Source of the DNA: Methanosarcina sp. ERenArc_MAG2
GTDB lineage: Archaea; Halobacteriota; Methanosarcinia; Methanosarcinales; Methanosarcinaceae
DNA length: 64,000 nt
Assembly: GCA_023955635.1 (NCBI GenBank)
Contig: JAMXHR010000016.1
Coordinates: 462,655 to 526,654, forward strand
Direction: 5' to 3'
The position numbers and the translations under genes were made by a program. Below, in pieces: positions 9,348 to 19,182 of the stretch. The notes below the pieces were generated by a model. The model had not been told where the DNA came from and searched no databases. It saw nothing but the letters and a program-made list of their open reading frames with translations. Every line of letters begins with the position of its first letter. Position 1 is the first letter of the stretch.

Positions 9348-10695
9348 TTGAGCGAGCTTGAAAAACTGATAAATCTTGCAAAAAATGCAGCCGAGAAAAT
9401 CCGGAAATACAGATTTGTACGTATAGTCTCACATAATGATGCAGACGGGCTAACTTCAGCCGGGATAATGGCCCAGGCCCTGTTGAGGGCAGGCATCCGT
9501 TTCCAGCTTTCGATAGCTGGAAGGCTGGACGAAACTGTGATTGAAGAGGTGAACAGAAGCATTTCCCAGGGAGAACTTGTTATTTTCTGCGATATGGGTA
9601 GCGGGCAGCCTGAACTCATAGGTAAAGTGGCAGCTGACGTTATAGTGCTTGACCACCATAAACCAGTAGGGCAATCTCCGGCAAAGGCAGTTGTAAACGC
9701 CCATATGGTGGGGATCGACGGGGCTACTGACATTTCGGCTTCCGGCACCTGCTATCTGGTAGCCAGAGAACTGGCAGCAGAGAATGTTGACCTTGCAGGA
9801 CTGGCTATTGCAGGCGCAGTCGGAGACAGGCAGCTTTTTCGCACGGCTAATGCCTTCATTCTGGAAGAGGCCTTAAAAACAGGGGTCGTATCTGTCCGGA
9901 AAGGACTGAAAGTAGGAGATGGAGACCTTGCAGACGTACTTACATACAGTACCGAACCTTTTCTGGACATAACCGGTTATCCTGAAAAAGTTAAAGAATT
10001 TCTGAATCATCTAGAGCTTTCAGGAAATATTGAGAACCTATCTGAAGAAGAAGTATCCAGGCTTGTTAATGCTGTCGCCCTGAAACTTGTCAGGCAGGCA
10101 AGCCCTGAAGCTATTGAAGCTGTCATAGGAGAAGTTTTACTCCTGAACCGAGAGCTCGTGAAAAATGTTTATGATTTTATCTCTATTCTTAACGCATGCG
10201 GTAAGCATAAAGTCTATGGGCTGGCTCTGTCTCTCTGTCTAAAAAGTCGGGGGTTGCCGATGAAGCCCTCTCTCTTACAAAAGAACATGATAAAAAACTT
10301 GCCCTGAATATCCGGGAAAATGTAGAAAAAATTCGAAAAGGGAGAGCATCTGGTACATCACCACTATTGAAGCCCTTTCTACCGGAAGCCTTGCAAGCAC
10401 TGTTGTCCGTTATCTTCATCCCGAACTCCCCTTCATCTGCATAAACGAATCCGAAGGTATCCTGAAAATCTCAGCAAGAGGGACTCGCGAACTTGTTTCC
10501 CAGGGTCTGGACCTCGCCTTCGCTCTGAGGGAAGCGGCAGGCGCAGTCGGTGGAGGAGGAGGTGGACACAGTGTAGCTTCAGGAGCTGCAATTCCCATTG
10601 GGAGTGCAGAAGAATTTCTGAGCATTGCAGACCGAATCATAGGGGATCAGCTCCGAAAGGCACGTAAAGGAAAGCAAAATAAAAATCAAAAATGA
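9348..10695 (+). CDS. Archaeal RecJ-like DHH/DHHA1 protein, two frameshifts
   Basis: Restored length about 449 residues. The N-terminal DHH domain is intact: VSHNDADGLTSAG (residues 28-40), then VIFCDMGSG and VIVLDHHKP, the Mn-binding motifs of the DHH phosphoesterase family. The frame breaks near 10245 at an A5 run and again near 10345 at a G3 run; one added base at each restores the DHHA1 domain, with the glycine-rich VGGGGGGHSVASGAAIP near its end. The family includes RecJ-like single-strand exonucleases (GAN) that work with archaeal GINS. The start is a TTG at 9348, the first start codon after an in-frame stop at 9339. The gene sits just upstream of pcc1, a pairing common in archaea. Both breaks fit missing bases in the read rather than decay. 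Confidence 0.8.
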
Positions 10696-10770
10696 AAATA
10701 CAGCAAAACGCAACGGAAATAAGAAAGCAAAACGAGTAAAGATATGAAAAGCTGGCAAAAAATATGAGGG

Positions 10771-11016
10771 GTGCTTATGAAGATTACAGGTACAATTGAA
10801 TTTCCGGATTCCGAATCAAGAAAGTCTGCTGCCAGAATCCTGCAAGCTCTTTCTCCGGATAATCTTAGAAGCATGGAAAGCGAGATCAGTGATGAGAGAG
10901 TTGCTGTTTTGTTTCACTCTGAGAAAATCGGCTCCCTTCTCGCAACTATTGATGACTTTCTCATGAATGTTAAAATCGGGGAAGGAATCGAACAGGCTCT
11001 GGAAAAAAAGAGCTAA
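10771..11016 (+). CDS. pcc1: KEOPS complex subunit Pcc1
   Basis: 81 residues, normal for archaeal Pcc1. It starts with a beta strand (ITGTIEFPDSESRKSAA) followed by the L-S-P-D-N turn and a second strand (VAVLFHSEKIGSLLATIDDF), the Pcc1 fold. Pcc1 dimerises within KEOPS, which with Sua5 makes the universal t6A modification on ANN-decoding tRNAs. The ATG at 10777, two codons in, is an equally possible start. It follows the RecJ-like gene by 75 bases in the same direction, probably as one transcript. A long pyrimidine tract after the stop likely terminates it against the convergent protease gene. Confidence 0.8.
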   Translation: MLMKITGTIEFPDSESRKSAARILQALSPDNLRSMESEISDERVAVLFHSEKIGSLLATIDDFLMNVKIGEGIEQALEKKS

Positions 11017-11034
11017 ACTCCGGGAAAGCTGAAT

Positions 11035-11098
11035 TTGTTTTCCTGCTTTTTCCCTTTCTTTTCCTTTATCCTTTTTCCCTTCCCTTCTTTCTCCCTTT
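11035..11098 (+). terminator. Pyrimidine-rich termination tract
   Basis: An almost uninterrupted T/C stretch with several T4-T5 runs lies between the convergent pcc1 and protease genes. Oligo-T tracts are the usual archaeal termination signals. There is no clear hairpin. Confidence 0.45.
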
Positions 11099-13321
11099 TC
11101 AGTCAACTGAGCCTTCTCGCCAGAGCGATATAAGCTCTTTGAGCCTCTCGTCCGTGAGTTTTGCTTCTGTTTCAGGGATTTGCAGTCCACTGCGATAGAT
11201 ATGGATAGCCTCCTGCAGTTCCTCAGTGCTTATGTTTTCCCCTTCCTGAGAAGCCAAATTTTTCCAGGGGTTCCAGGCGCGAACTGTCCAGTTCCAGCTA
11301 TGAATTACTTTTTCGTTTCCGGTTCTGACAAGTGCGGTAACATTATAAAAACCTGGGGAACGTATATTGTCCGAATATAAACTATTCTTAACGCGGGATT
11401 CGGAGCTTCTTTTTTCTCCATTAAGGTACCAGCTTACATCGCAGGCGTAGTTTGTGCTGAGATCAAACTCCTGGTTCTCTCCTTCATAAGTTGTAATATC
11501 TTTTCTCGGGTTGGCTGAATTAATCGAAAGAGAAGCTACTGTAATGTAATTACGTTTTGTCTCGGAGTCAAGCGCTTTACTGTTGCTGATACTCAGTGAG
11601 ACAGTATAATTACCGTAAGAGCCATAAGTATAGGTTGGGTTTCGGGCGGTCGAGTCTGTTTTTCCATCTCCGTTCATGTCCCATTCCCATGAAATGGCAT
11701 TTTTGGAAAGGTCTGTGAACTGAACCGTGAGGGGATACATCCCACCTGTAATATTTGAGGAAAAATCAGCTTCAGGAAGTTCATCAGTAGTTGTGAAAGC
11801 TTTTATGCAGAGATTTGCTTCCGAGTTGCTGGATATGTCTTCCCACCTGACCCCGTTAGAGCTCACATAACTTTCTCCGGGATTGGCCCGTGCGTTGCTG
11901 CTGTAACTGACGACAGGCTGTTCGACTGCAAGAGGGCCTGGAGCAGAAGGGTTACTGAATTTTATGACTACTGAAAATTTCTCTCCTGCACTGATGGGCA
12001 CTGCCGAATTCAACACATGCGTATGATATCCGGGAAAAAGATATCCGCCGTTTTCCTGTGCAATAAATACCTTTTCCGAATTAACAGGGCCGGAAACAGG
12101 GTTTTTGTAGATATATATCTCGTAAGCCGTACCACGATCTGTAGTATAAAATCCTATGGCCCTGAGGATTTCATTCCTTTCCGCGGTAAAGATATTGCCA
12201 CCCCAGGCAATCGAACTGCCTGGGTATTCTTTTGATACTATCCACCCGAGAGGGTCATACTGGTAAACATGATCATAATTATTCTGCCCCTCAGCTGTGA
12301 ATACGGCATTTTCGTCGTATCCGAGTTTAAGGTCATAATAAGAAATATAAAAGTAGCCGTCTTCACCCCAGTTTTCACCCCAACTGTTCTTCACTATAAA
12401 AGCTCCGTCTCCTGGCGGAACCTGCTTAAACAAATTCCTGTCAAAAGAATCATTCCAGCCCACAATGGTTGCAGCATGATTGACAGTCAGGCTCCTGGTG
12501 TATTGATAGGCGTGATTTTTTTCCTGATAATAATCCTGATTCCAGTACAGTGTTGAGTACACGGCCCCATATTCCATAATTGCTCTTTTGAGAATCTCAT
12601 TGTCCAGAGGCCCTGTCCTTCCAGGCAAGAAAAGTACCTCCTGTACATGCTTCTGTACGGGAAGTCCTGTGGGCGAATAGGCAGACGACTCATTATAAGG
12701 ATCTTCAAATTCGTTTACAGGCCCGCTCCAGCGGGAAAGGTATGCAGCTGATATGAATGCGTTTCCGCCGTCATCCGAAGTTAGATCGAAACCTTCTGGA
12801 TAGCTCTTTGAGACAAGATTTTTCATGTTGTTTTCGGAAAAGTCATAGCTTTTTTCTTCAGCTCCCAGAATATAAGATTCAAGAGACGCCATGCTTGAAA
12901 AAGCCCAGCAGCTTCCGTCTTTTCCCTGGTTCTTTGCATCTGTTACTTTTCCTTCGTTGCGCAGATCATAAACAGCCGGAAGTTCTGAGCCTGAAGCTCT
13001 CAACAAAAGCTTTTCTTCAGGCTTTGCAAGTCCTGACATGTTCACAGGCGAAGGCTTATATCCTGTGCCTGAAACGTGTCCGTAACTATTCCCCAAAGAA
13101 ACAAGTTCAATCGGGCTAGGCTGCCATAATTCCAAAAAGTTGGGGTTCATTGGTGCCGTTTCAATCAATGATTCAGTAGAAAATGTATCGTTCTGCGGCA
13201 GTTCATAGTTTTCTATATTTCCGGCCGCAAAACCCGTGCCCGGTAAACAAGAAATCAAGACAATAAATACAAGCAGAGAGGATTTGATTTTCTTAAGCTG
13301 AGAGTATTTTATTCTTTTCAA
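11099..13321 (-). CDS. Secreted C1A cysteine protease with PKD domain
   Basis: 740 residues. Residues 1-33 are a signal peptide (KIKSSLLVFIVLISCLPGTGFA). A papain-like domain spans about 115-350: Gln and catalytic Cys in NQGKDGSCWAFS, His in VNHAATIVGW, Asn in VKNSWGENWG. A lectin-like beta domain follows (about 360-510), then a PKD domain (about 515-595, with WEWDMNGDGKTDST and Y-T-Y), and a second Ig-like segment. The protein should be exported and act at or outside the cell surface on proteins; its substrate is unknown. It is convergent with pcc1. There is no C-terminal anchor or sorting signal, so it is probably released or held by its beta domains. Confidence 0.85.
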   Translation of the reverse strand: MKRIKYSQLKKIKSSLLVFIVLISCLPGTGFAAGNIENYELPQNDTFSTESLIETAPMNPNFLELWQPSPIELVSLGNSYGHVSGTGYKPSPVNMSGLAKPEEKLLLRASGSELPAVYDLRNEGKVTDAKNQGKDGSCWAFSSMASLESYILGAEEKSYDFSENNMKNLVSKSYPEGFDLTSDDGGNAFISAAYLSRWSGPVNEFEDPYNESSAYSPTGLPVQKHVQEVLFLPGRTGPLDNEILKRAIMEYGAVYSTLYWNQDYYQEKNHAYQYTRSLTVNHAATIVGWNDSFDRNLFKQVPPGDGAFIVKNSWGENWGEDGYFYISYYDLKLGYDENAVFTAEGQNNYDHVYQYDPLGWIVSKEYPGSSIAWGGNIFTAERNEILRAIGFYTTDRGTAYEIYIYKNPVSGPVNSEKVFIAQENGGYLFPGYHTHVLNSAVPISAGEKFSVVIKFSNPSAPGPLAVEQPVVSYSSNARANPGESYVSSNGVRWEDISSNSEANLCIKAFTTTDELPEADFSSNITGGMYPLTVQFTDLSKNAISWEWDMNGDGKTDSTARNPTYTYGSYGNYTVSLSISNSKALDSETKRNYITVASLSINSANPRKDITTYEGENQEFDLSTNYACDVSWYLNGEKRSSESRVKNSLYSDNIRSPGFYNVTALVRTGNEKVIHSWNWTVRAWNPWKNLASQEGENISTEELQEAIHIYRSGLQIPETEAKLTDERLKELISLWREGSVD

Positions 13322-13911
13322 GGTTTTTGGCCTCCGTTGGATTGGCTCCTGGTTAGCCTGTAGAATTTTTCTCAGAGCTGGCTGGGAAGTAAATCTTCTG
13401 TATATTTTTTAAATAGTTTGTAGGACTATTATGAAATTAATGTATAAGTCTCTTTGCAACTTATTATAATTTTTTATTAATATGCCTAACTTAATTCTCT
13501 CTCTAAGGCCCTTAAGCAAAGCTAAATTCAGTTGCAGAGACGCGAAAAAATATACTGCATTCTCAAAGGAAAACAAAATAAATGAGTAAAGAAATGTAGA
13601 CTTCAAATAGTATTCAAGTCTTCAGTTCCATTTATCCCAGTTTAATAACAATTGTCTAATTTTAATATAGTTCCGAATACTCGGTTTAATGGTAATTATT
13701 TAATTTTAATAGTGTATCGGATACGCCCGCCTTTTCCGGAATCTTACTTGCTGCGCAGAGTTTACTCCTTTTTTCGGCTTTACTTCTTCCGGTTTTACTT
13801 CTTCCGGTTTTACTTCTTCCGGTTTTATTTCTTTCAGTTCCACTCTTCAATTCTTCAGGCTGATGCCTCCAACAGAAAGAAACAATACTTTTGCTTTTCA
13901 ATATCTTATAG
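13322..13911. other. Intergenic region with tandem repeat
   Basis: AT-rich upstream region of the protease, no convincing gene. It contains the 15-bp tandem repeat at 13771-13830. Short frames on both strands across it are low complexity and were not called. Confidence 0.4.
13771..13830. repeat. 15-bp tandem repeat, four units
   Basis: Unit CTTCCGGTTTTACTT, exact at 13786-13800 and 13801-13815, with one imperfect unit on each side. On the minus strand one frame would read repeats of K-P-E-E-V, a pattern seen in real proteins, so it may be a relic of a coding segment. Confidence 0.75.
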
Positions 13912-14205
13912 GGCACATTTAATGGGGGTGAAAGCCTGCTTTCGGAAGTACTCGCAGACCTTGAAAATACCAGAGCTGAAGACCTTGACAAAGAAATCCT
14001 TAGAGCTGCCATGATTGCAGAACTGGATGCTGTTAATATTTATGAGCAGGTGGCAAACCTGACGAAAAACGAGGAGATTCGTAAAATCTTGCTTGACATT
14101 GCCAGGGAAGAAAAAATCCATGTGGCCATGTTTGAGACCGTGCTTCTTCAGACTGACCATGAGTTTCTAAAAATCTATGCAGACTATGCGCTGGCTAGAA
14201 GGTAA
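13912..14205 (+). pseudogene. Ferritin-like (rubrerythrin-type) protein fragment
   Basis: The frame is open from 13912 but has no start codon until the ATG at 14011, which lies inside the conserved part: RAEDLDKEILRAAMIAELDA, then NIYEQVANL and DIAREEKIHVAMFE. The two E-x(n)-E-x-x-H type helices are those of the ferritin-like fold (rubrerythrin / encapsulin-cargo relatives), which binds a di-iron centre. The normal N-terminus is missing or in another frame, and the C-terminus is short. Either the gene is truncated or an indel near 13910-13930 hides the start. If functional it would handle iron or peroxide. Confidence 0.5.
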
Positions 14206-14564
14206 AATGTAGATAAAGAGTAAAAGATAAGAGTAATATCTAAAATCCCCTGGCACTTATTCATAAATAAAATGTCAGTTGTAAGAGCAACTTTCAGGAT
14301 TGTCATTAAAACTGCAAATCAGAACTACCGGGCAGGAGAGTATTTGGATATTTCTAGTTTATGGTGAAGACATACGATTTTTGTTCTCTTCTTTTTTCCA
14401 TTTTTGTATCTGACCTTTCTCCTTTTGTTTTGATTATTTCTGAAGCTTTTTCATATGTTTTCTCTAGTTTTTCTCTTCATTTTTACCAAATTGTTTTTAC
14501 CATCTCATTTTTCCTGCCATCTAAGTCTTTATACTCGTCGAAACCATATTTCTATTGATCTTCC
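14206..14564. other. Intergenic region
   Basis: AT- and T-rich, no gene seen. It should hold the promoter of the LigD-type phosphoesterase gene. Confidence 0.3.
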
Positions 14565-15019
14565 ATGCTTGAAGAATATGAGATAAAGAGACATTTTATG
14601 AAGACTCCTGAGCCGCAAGCAAGTGATTTTAAAAAAATTCCGACAAACCTATTTTTGTGGTTCAGCGTCATGACGCACGGAGCCTCCATTATGATTTCCG
14701 CCTGGAGATGGATGGTGTTCTTAAAAGTTGGGCTGTGCCGAAGCAGCCGCCGAAAGAGACAGGCATTAAAAGGCTTGCTATCCAGACCGAAGACCATCCT
14801 CTGGCGTATGCTGATTTTGAGGGGGAAATTCCTGCCGGAGAGTACGGAGCCGGCAAAGTTGAGATCTGGGATAGGGGAACTTTTCAGCTTCTGAAACGTG
14901 AGGAAAAAGAGATTGTTGTGACACTTGAAGGAGAAGAATTGAAAGGAGATTACGTTTTGATCAGGACAAAGTATGGAAAAGGAGAAAAAGGATGGCTCTT
15001 CTTTAAAAGGACCGACTGA
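14565..15019 (+). CDS. Stand-alone LigD-type 3'-phosphoesterase, frameshifted
   Basis: Restored length about 151 residues, the size of stand-alone archaeal phosphoesterase domains. It starts MLEEYEIKRHFMKTPEP; after an A7 run near 14630 the frame must shift by one added A to give SDKPIFVVQRHDARSLHYD and the rest. Conserved family elements are R-H-D-A-x-x-L-H-Y-D-x-R-L-E, the WAVPKQP loop, H-P-L-A-Y-A-D-F-E-G-x-I-P and G-x-Y-G-A-G. The enzyme trims 3'-phosphate or 3'-ribonucleotide ends in DNA end repair. Methanosarcina commonly encode this domain separately from ligase and polymerase. The single homopolymer break suggests a read error. Confidence 0.8.
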
Positions 15020-15150
15020 AAGGCTATTTTCGTGAATGTTCAAACAGTGCAGGCAACACAAACAGTGCAGGCAACAGCGCAGGCGTTTTTCAGATGGCCG
15101 GGTTTCCGGCTCAGACCCTGAGCTTTTTAAACTATTATGAGAATAGGCAT

Positions 15151-15522
15151 ATGGGGATAATTACGGAAGAAAGGGTAAATATCAATGTTTTTGAAACTGC
15201 CGGAGCCAACTGCTGTGTTGCCGCCTGTGACGGGCAGAAGATATACGACAGAATTGTAGCTGCTTTCTGCGAAAATAAGAAGGTGGAACTTTCTTTCGCA
15301 GGGACGAGTGATCTGACTCCTGCCTTTTTGAATTCGGCAGTGGGACAGCTTTACGGAAGTTTTCCTGCAGAATCAATTGAGAGTAACCTCTCATTTACCA
15401 ATATTTTAGAGGAAGATGAGATTATCCTAAAAAGAGTTATCGAGAGGGCGAAAACTTATTTCGAGCATGCATACTCCTGCAGGAAAATGCTCAGGGATGC
15501 GCTGGGAGGCGAGGATGCCTGA
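15151..15522 (+). CDS. STAS-like domain protein (DUF4325)
   Basis: 123 residues from the ATG at 15151; an in-frame ATG at 15094 is possible but precedes the conserved part. The core (VNINVFETAGANCCVAACDG, then DRIVAAFCENKKVELSFAG, then LTPAFLNSAVGQLYG) matches the DUF4325 STAS-like family. The function of that family is unsettled; STAS-type folds often bind a partner protein. Its last eight bases overlap the start of a PIN-domain gene, so the two are translated as a pair, like a toxin-antitoxin module. That pairing role is inferred. Confidence 0.7.
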   Translation: MGIITEERVNINVFETAGANCCVAACDGQKIYDRIVAAFCENKKVELSFAGTSDLTPAFLNSAVGQLYGSFPAESIESNLSFTNILEEDEIILKRVIERAKTYFEHAYSCRKMLRDALGGEDA

Positions 15523-16147
15523 AAGAGTACACCGTGCAACTGTTTATCCGGTAAGACGCCGCCCAAGACTTCGCGCCGGAAGAGCCAGGCCTGAAAAAAC
15601 TGTCCCCATCAAGGTCCATTCCGTAGAAAGCTACGATTTTCCCGAAGGTAAGAGCTACTTCTTTGATACCAATATCTGGCTCTATATTTACGGTCCTATA
15701 GGCTGGCCTGACGAAAGGTCGGATGTTTATTCCAGAGCCTTAAAAGAGATCAAGAATTCAGAAGGTACAATCTACATCAATTGCATGATCATTTCAGAAT
15801 TCATCAATGCATTTTCGAGAATAGAGTTTAAGCAGCAGTCCGATTTTACGAGGTACAAAGAGTTTCGAAACTCTCTGAGCTACAGGGCCATTGCCCAGGA
15901 AATCGCCTACAACGTAAGGAAAATTCTCAAAAGCACCCTGACCTGTGACCCTGAATTACAGGTCATAGACCTTCCAGGAGTAATGGACATCTTTGAGCAG
16001 GGGAAATACGATTTTAACGACCTTCTCTTTGCACAAATCTGCAGCGCAAAAGGCCTGGTCTTCGTAACCCATGACAAGGATTTCAGCGAACTTGGAGTCG
16101 AGATCCTGACTGCAAATGAGAGGCTGTTAGGTAAGGGAAAAGTGTGA
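15515..16147 (+). CDS. PIN-domain protein
   Basis: 210 residues from ATG 15515, chosen because it overlaps the STAS-like stop (15520-15522). The N-terminal ~45 residues are Arg/Pro-rich and basic. The PIN domain follows: first acidic residue in YFFDTNIWLYIYG, a central Glu in IISEFINAFSR, and the last acidic pair in FNDLLFAQICSAKGLVFVTHDKDF. PIN proteins are Mg-dependent RNases and often toxins of type II systems. No AbrB/VapB-type antitoxin is next to it; the STAS-like protein holds that position. Predicted cytosolic. Confidence 0.75.
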   Translation: MPERVHRATVYPVRRRPRLRAGRARPEKTVPIKVHSVESYDFPEGKSYFFDTNIWLYIYGPIGWPDERSDVYSRALKEIKNSEGTIYINCMIISEFINAFSRIEFKQQSDFTRYKEFRNSLSYRAIAQEIAYNVRKILKSTLTCDPELQVIDLPGVMDIFEQGKYDFNDLLFAQICSAKGLVFVTHDKDFSELGVEILTANERLLGKGKV

Positions 16148-16282
16148 AGAACCAATGGAAAAGGCTGAAGATTTTAGTTCCCTAACTTTAAGGTTTAGGC
16201 TTCACAGTAGATTTGAGTGCTTCTTTCAACACAAATGGAGTCTCGGCGACAAATATAATTATCCAGGTTCCAATTTACTTCT

Positions 16283-18611
16283 ATGTCCAGACAGGCAATA
16301 GATTCTGCTGCTCGAATCCTGGGGGCTGTCCCTTCCCTCATCGAGAAAGGAGATTATACACAGGCATTTGAAAAGGCCGAAAAAGCCCAGAAGCTTGCGG
16401 AAAAGGCAAAAGTGCCGAACCTTATCGGCTGGGCGTTGATGGCAAAGGGTGAAGCTCTGGGTGCTGCCTGCAGGCTGGAAGAAGCCCTGGAGACTTATCA
16501 AAGAGCCCTGGGTTTTTCGTCAGATCTTTTTTCGAAGATACAGCAGATATTTGTCATCAAGAGCTTCTGTATAATACTATTGGCAAGATTGAAAAAATAC
16601 TTGAGGAAATTGGCAGCATTACAACAGCAGAGCAGGTATGCAAAAAGGCAGAAAAATATTTTGAGAAAGCTCTTATAGAATATGAAAGGCTGCTTGCAAA
16701 TAATCCTGACAATTCTGAGCATCTATTCAATTACGTGAAGACAATGGTAAATGTCTGGGCCTGTTATGTGGTAGCAGAAGACCTTGAAAAGCAAATCCAT
16801 CTTGTACCGGGTATCGTGCAGGCTTACGGAAAAATCATTGAGTCCGACCCAGAAGACCCTGAAAATTTTATCCTATTTGACAATATTGTAAAAAAATTTG
16901 GAGAAGCCTGCCTGGAAGACGGCCGATTTGAAGAGGCAAAACAGGTTTATGAGCAGGTGCAAGCCGTTTATAAAAATATCCACGAAAAGAATCCGGAAAA
17001 CATGCTTGCGCTAAATTTCCTGCTTTTCTCCTACGACTACTTTGGAAAACTTTACGCAGAAATGGAGGAAATGGATAAAGTTGAAGGCTATTACTCTCAG
17101 GCACTTGAACTCGCTGAAAAGCAACTCCTGAAAAATCCGGAAGACCTTTCCATTATCATGAACCGGGGAAAAATCTACCAGGATCTGGGGACTCTCTTTT
17201 CCGAAGTCGGAAAGCTCGAAAAAGCAAAGCTCTACTATGAAAAAGCGCTGGTCAATTTAGAGGGACTAATTGAAAAAAGTTTTGAAGATCCGGACTACAG
17301 ATACCACCTTGCCAGAGCATTTAATGGGCTTGCTGGAGCCTTTAGGGATATTTCCAGCGTGGAAGAAGCAAAGCAGTGCTACCTGCATGAAATCGAAATC
17401 TATGAATCTCTGATCGGAGCTGAAGTTGATGAGATAGATAACAAGCTGAGCATCGCCGAGACATTTAACCAGATCGCAAATCTCTATTCGGAAGTCCTGG
17501 ATGCAGAAAGTTCAAAAGCGTACTATGAAAAGGAAATAGAGATCTACGAAAGGCTTTTTCCGAATTCCCTGAAGAAACCGATTACGAACTCTATATTGCG
17601 GAGGCTCTCAATCAACTCGGAGACCTTTTCTTTGAAATGGAAGAAATAACTGCACGGCAGTACTACGAAAAAGCTCTTGCAATTGCTGAAAAGACAGGAG
17701 AACAGGCTCCAAAAGAATATCTTTCCCTATCGGATCTTATCCAGACTCTGAAAAACCTTGCAGACCTGAATAAAGTTCATAAGCATTATGAAGCCGCAAT
17801 TCCTTTTCAGCAGCGTGTACTCAAACTCCAGCTTGATATTCTTGAGAAGTTTCCGGGGAACTGGATGCATATGCGTGACGTCGGAAACACTTTCAGCGAG
17901 ATAGGGCTTCTTTTCGAAAAGGTTGGAGATCTAAAACAGGCAGATATGTTTCATTCAAAAGCCGTAGAGACTTTTTCAGAAGGTATTTTTGGTGGAGAAG
18001 ATCCAGCTGAAAGAATACGCCTCGCTACTGAAATCCAGTTGCGTGGGTATGCCTATCTGAGTTCAAAAAGATATATAAGTGCGAAACAGTACCTGGAACT
18101 TGCCCGTAAATACTACGAAAGTATTTCTGAACAGAAACCAACTAATTTCCGTGCTCTTGATGGCCTTTTTTCTGTCCTGTATGAGACCGGCCTCCTGCAT
18201 TACGGCATGGAAAACTTCGAAGAAGCCATAGAAAGCTACAAAACCGCATTTTTGATCCTGGAAAGATTGATTGAGATTTCTCCGGAAAAATCCGAACCAC
18301 AGATGAAGACTCCGAAACTGTATATCGGGCTTGGGATGTCATACTCTGCCCTTAATAAGTACGAAAAATCGAAAGAGGCTTTTGAAAAAGCCCTTGCCCT
18401 AAATACAGAGTTCCTTGAAAAAGAACCCGAAAATATTTATTATCTTGAGGACAGAGCCTTAACTTTAGAAGAATATGCAAACCTGCTTCTCAAAACAGGC
18501 AGGGATACCGAAGCTGAGGTATATAAAACAGAGTCTGCAGAAATATTCCAAAAGATTGAAGCTAAACAGTCAAATATAATGAAGCTTCGGAGGAACATAG
18601 TTGGTTTTTAA
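16283..18611 (+). CDS. TPR-repeat protein, two frameshifts
   Basis: Restored length about 776 residues of tandem tetratricopeptide repeats (A-x-x-Y-Y-x-x-A-L-x-I-A and related units). The first break is in a T6 run near 16530: one added T turns DLFSK into DLFFED and continues to KILEEIGSI. The second is near 17565 in CTTTTTCC: one added base gives FPEFPEETDYELYI and joins the third segment at 17637. Without the correction the gene would be three pieces, each of which is a good TPR array. No other domain, signal peptide or membrane segment is seen. TPR proteins mediate protein contacts; the partner is unknown. It stands alone, with a 135-base gap after the PIN gene. Confidence 0.75.
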
Positions 18612-18849
18612 GGAAAATTAAATCCGGGATGTATTTTTATGACATGCTATTTTCCTACATCCTTATTTTTTGTTAAAAAATTTTCTGCAGTTTTTCCTGT
18701 TGAAAATCAATTTATATGGAAGTAGCTATCCTGGTTTTCGTATTCCTATACAATTTCAAGGTAGAGTTCAATTGCTTCTTTTATTCTCCTGTTTAATTCA
18801 TCAAGCGTTGAGACGTATATATTAATATCAAAATTACCAATTAATATCT

Positions 18850-19056
18850 ATGCGGTTTACAATTAAACTCGAAGAGTCAGAGGAAGGAGGATACACTGCC
18901 CAGTGCCTTGAAATTCCTGCCGCTATCAGTGAAGGGGATACTAAGGAAGAAGCACTTGAAAACATCAAGGAAGCTATCCAGCTTGTTCTGAAAGTAACCA
19001 AAGAACAGGCTCAGGTGCTGGGGGAGATTGCCACAGTGAAGGTTTCGGTTGGCTAA
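18850..19056 (+). CDS. hicB: HicB-family antitoxin
   Basis: 68 residues. Typical HicB N-terminal domain: FTIKLEESEEGGYTAQCLEI, then A-I-S-E-G-D-T-K-E-E-A-L-E-N-I-K-E-A-I. In the usual module HicB neutralises the mRNA-cleaving HicA toxin and represses the operon. No DNA-binding C-terminal domain is present, as in short HicB forms. The partner hicA overlaps its stop but is reduced to its first residues, so HicB is now an orphan. Confidence 0.8.
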   Translation: MRFTIKLEESEEGGYTAQCLEIPAAISEGDTKEEALENIKEAIQLVLKVTKEQAQVLGEIATVKVSVG

Positions 19057-19168
19057 ATTGCCTTCAGTTTCCTGTAAAAATCTCATGGCGAAAAGATCAA
19101 TCCGGATCAGAAATTTCAGTCCGGCATCCGCAAGAGAAATCTTTTATAACACTGCGGAAATCTCTTAA
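19049..19168 (+). pseudogene. hicA: Truncated hicA toxin
   Basis: A TTG at 19049, eight bases inside the hicB stop region, opens LAKLPSVSCKNLM, matching the HicA N-terminus. The frame then loses similarity and stops at 19168. The catalytic His region and the rest of the double-stranded RNA-binding-like fold are absent, so no active toxin can be made. Confidence 0.6.
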
Positions 19169-19182
19169 TTATGGAAGATTAG

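Noticed and set aside
13652..14014. 120-codon frame rich in Phe-Arg-Phe-Tyr repeats
   Set aside because: It is a translation of the 15-bp tandem repeat and overlaps the ferritin-like frame; no family resemblance.
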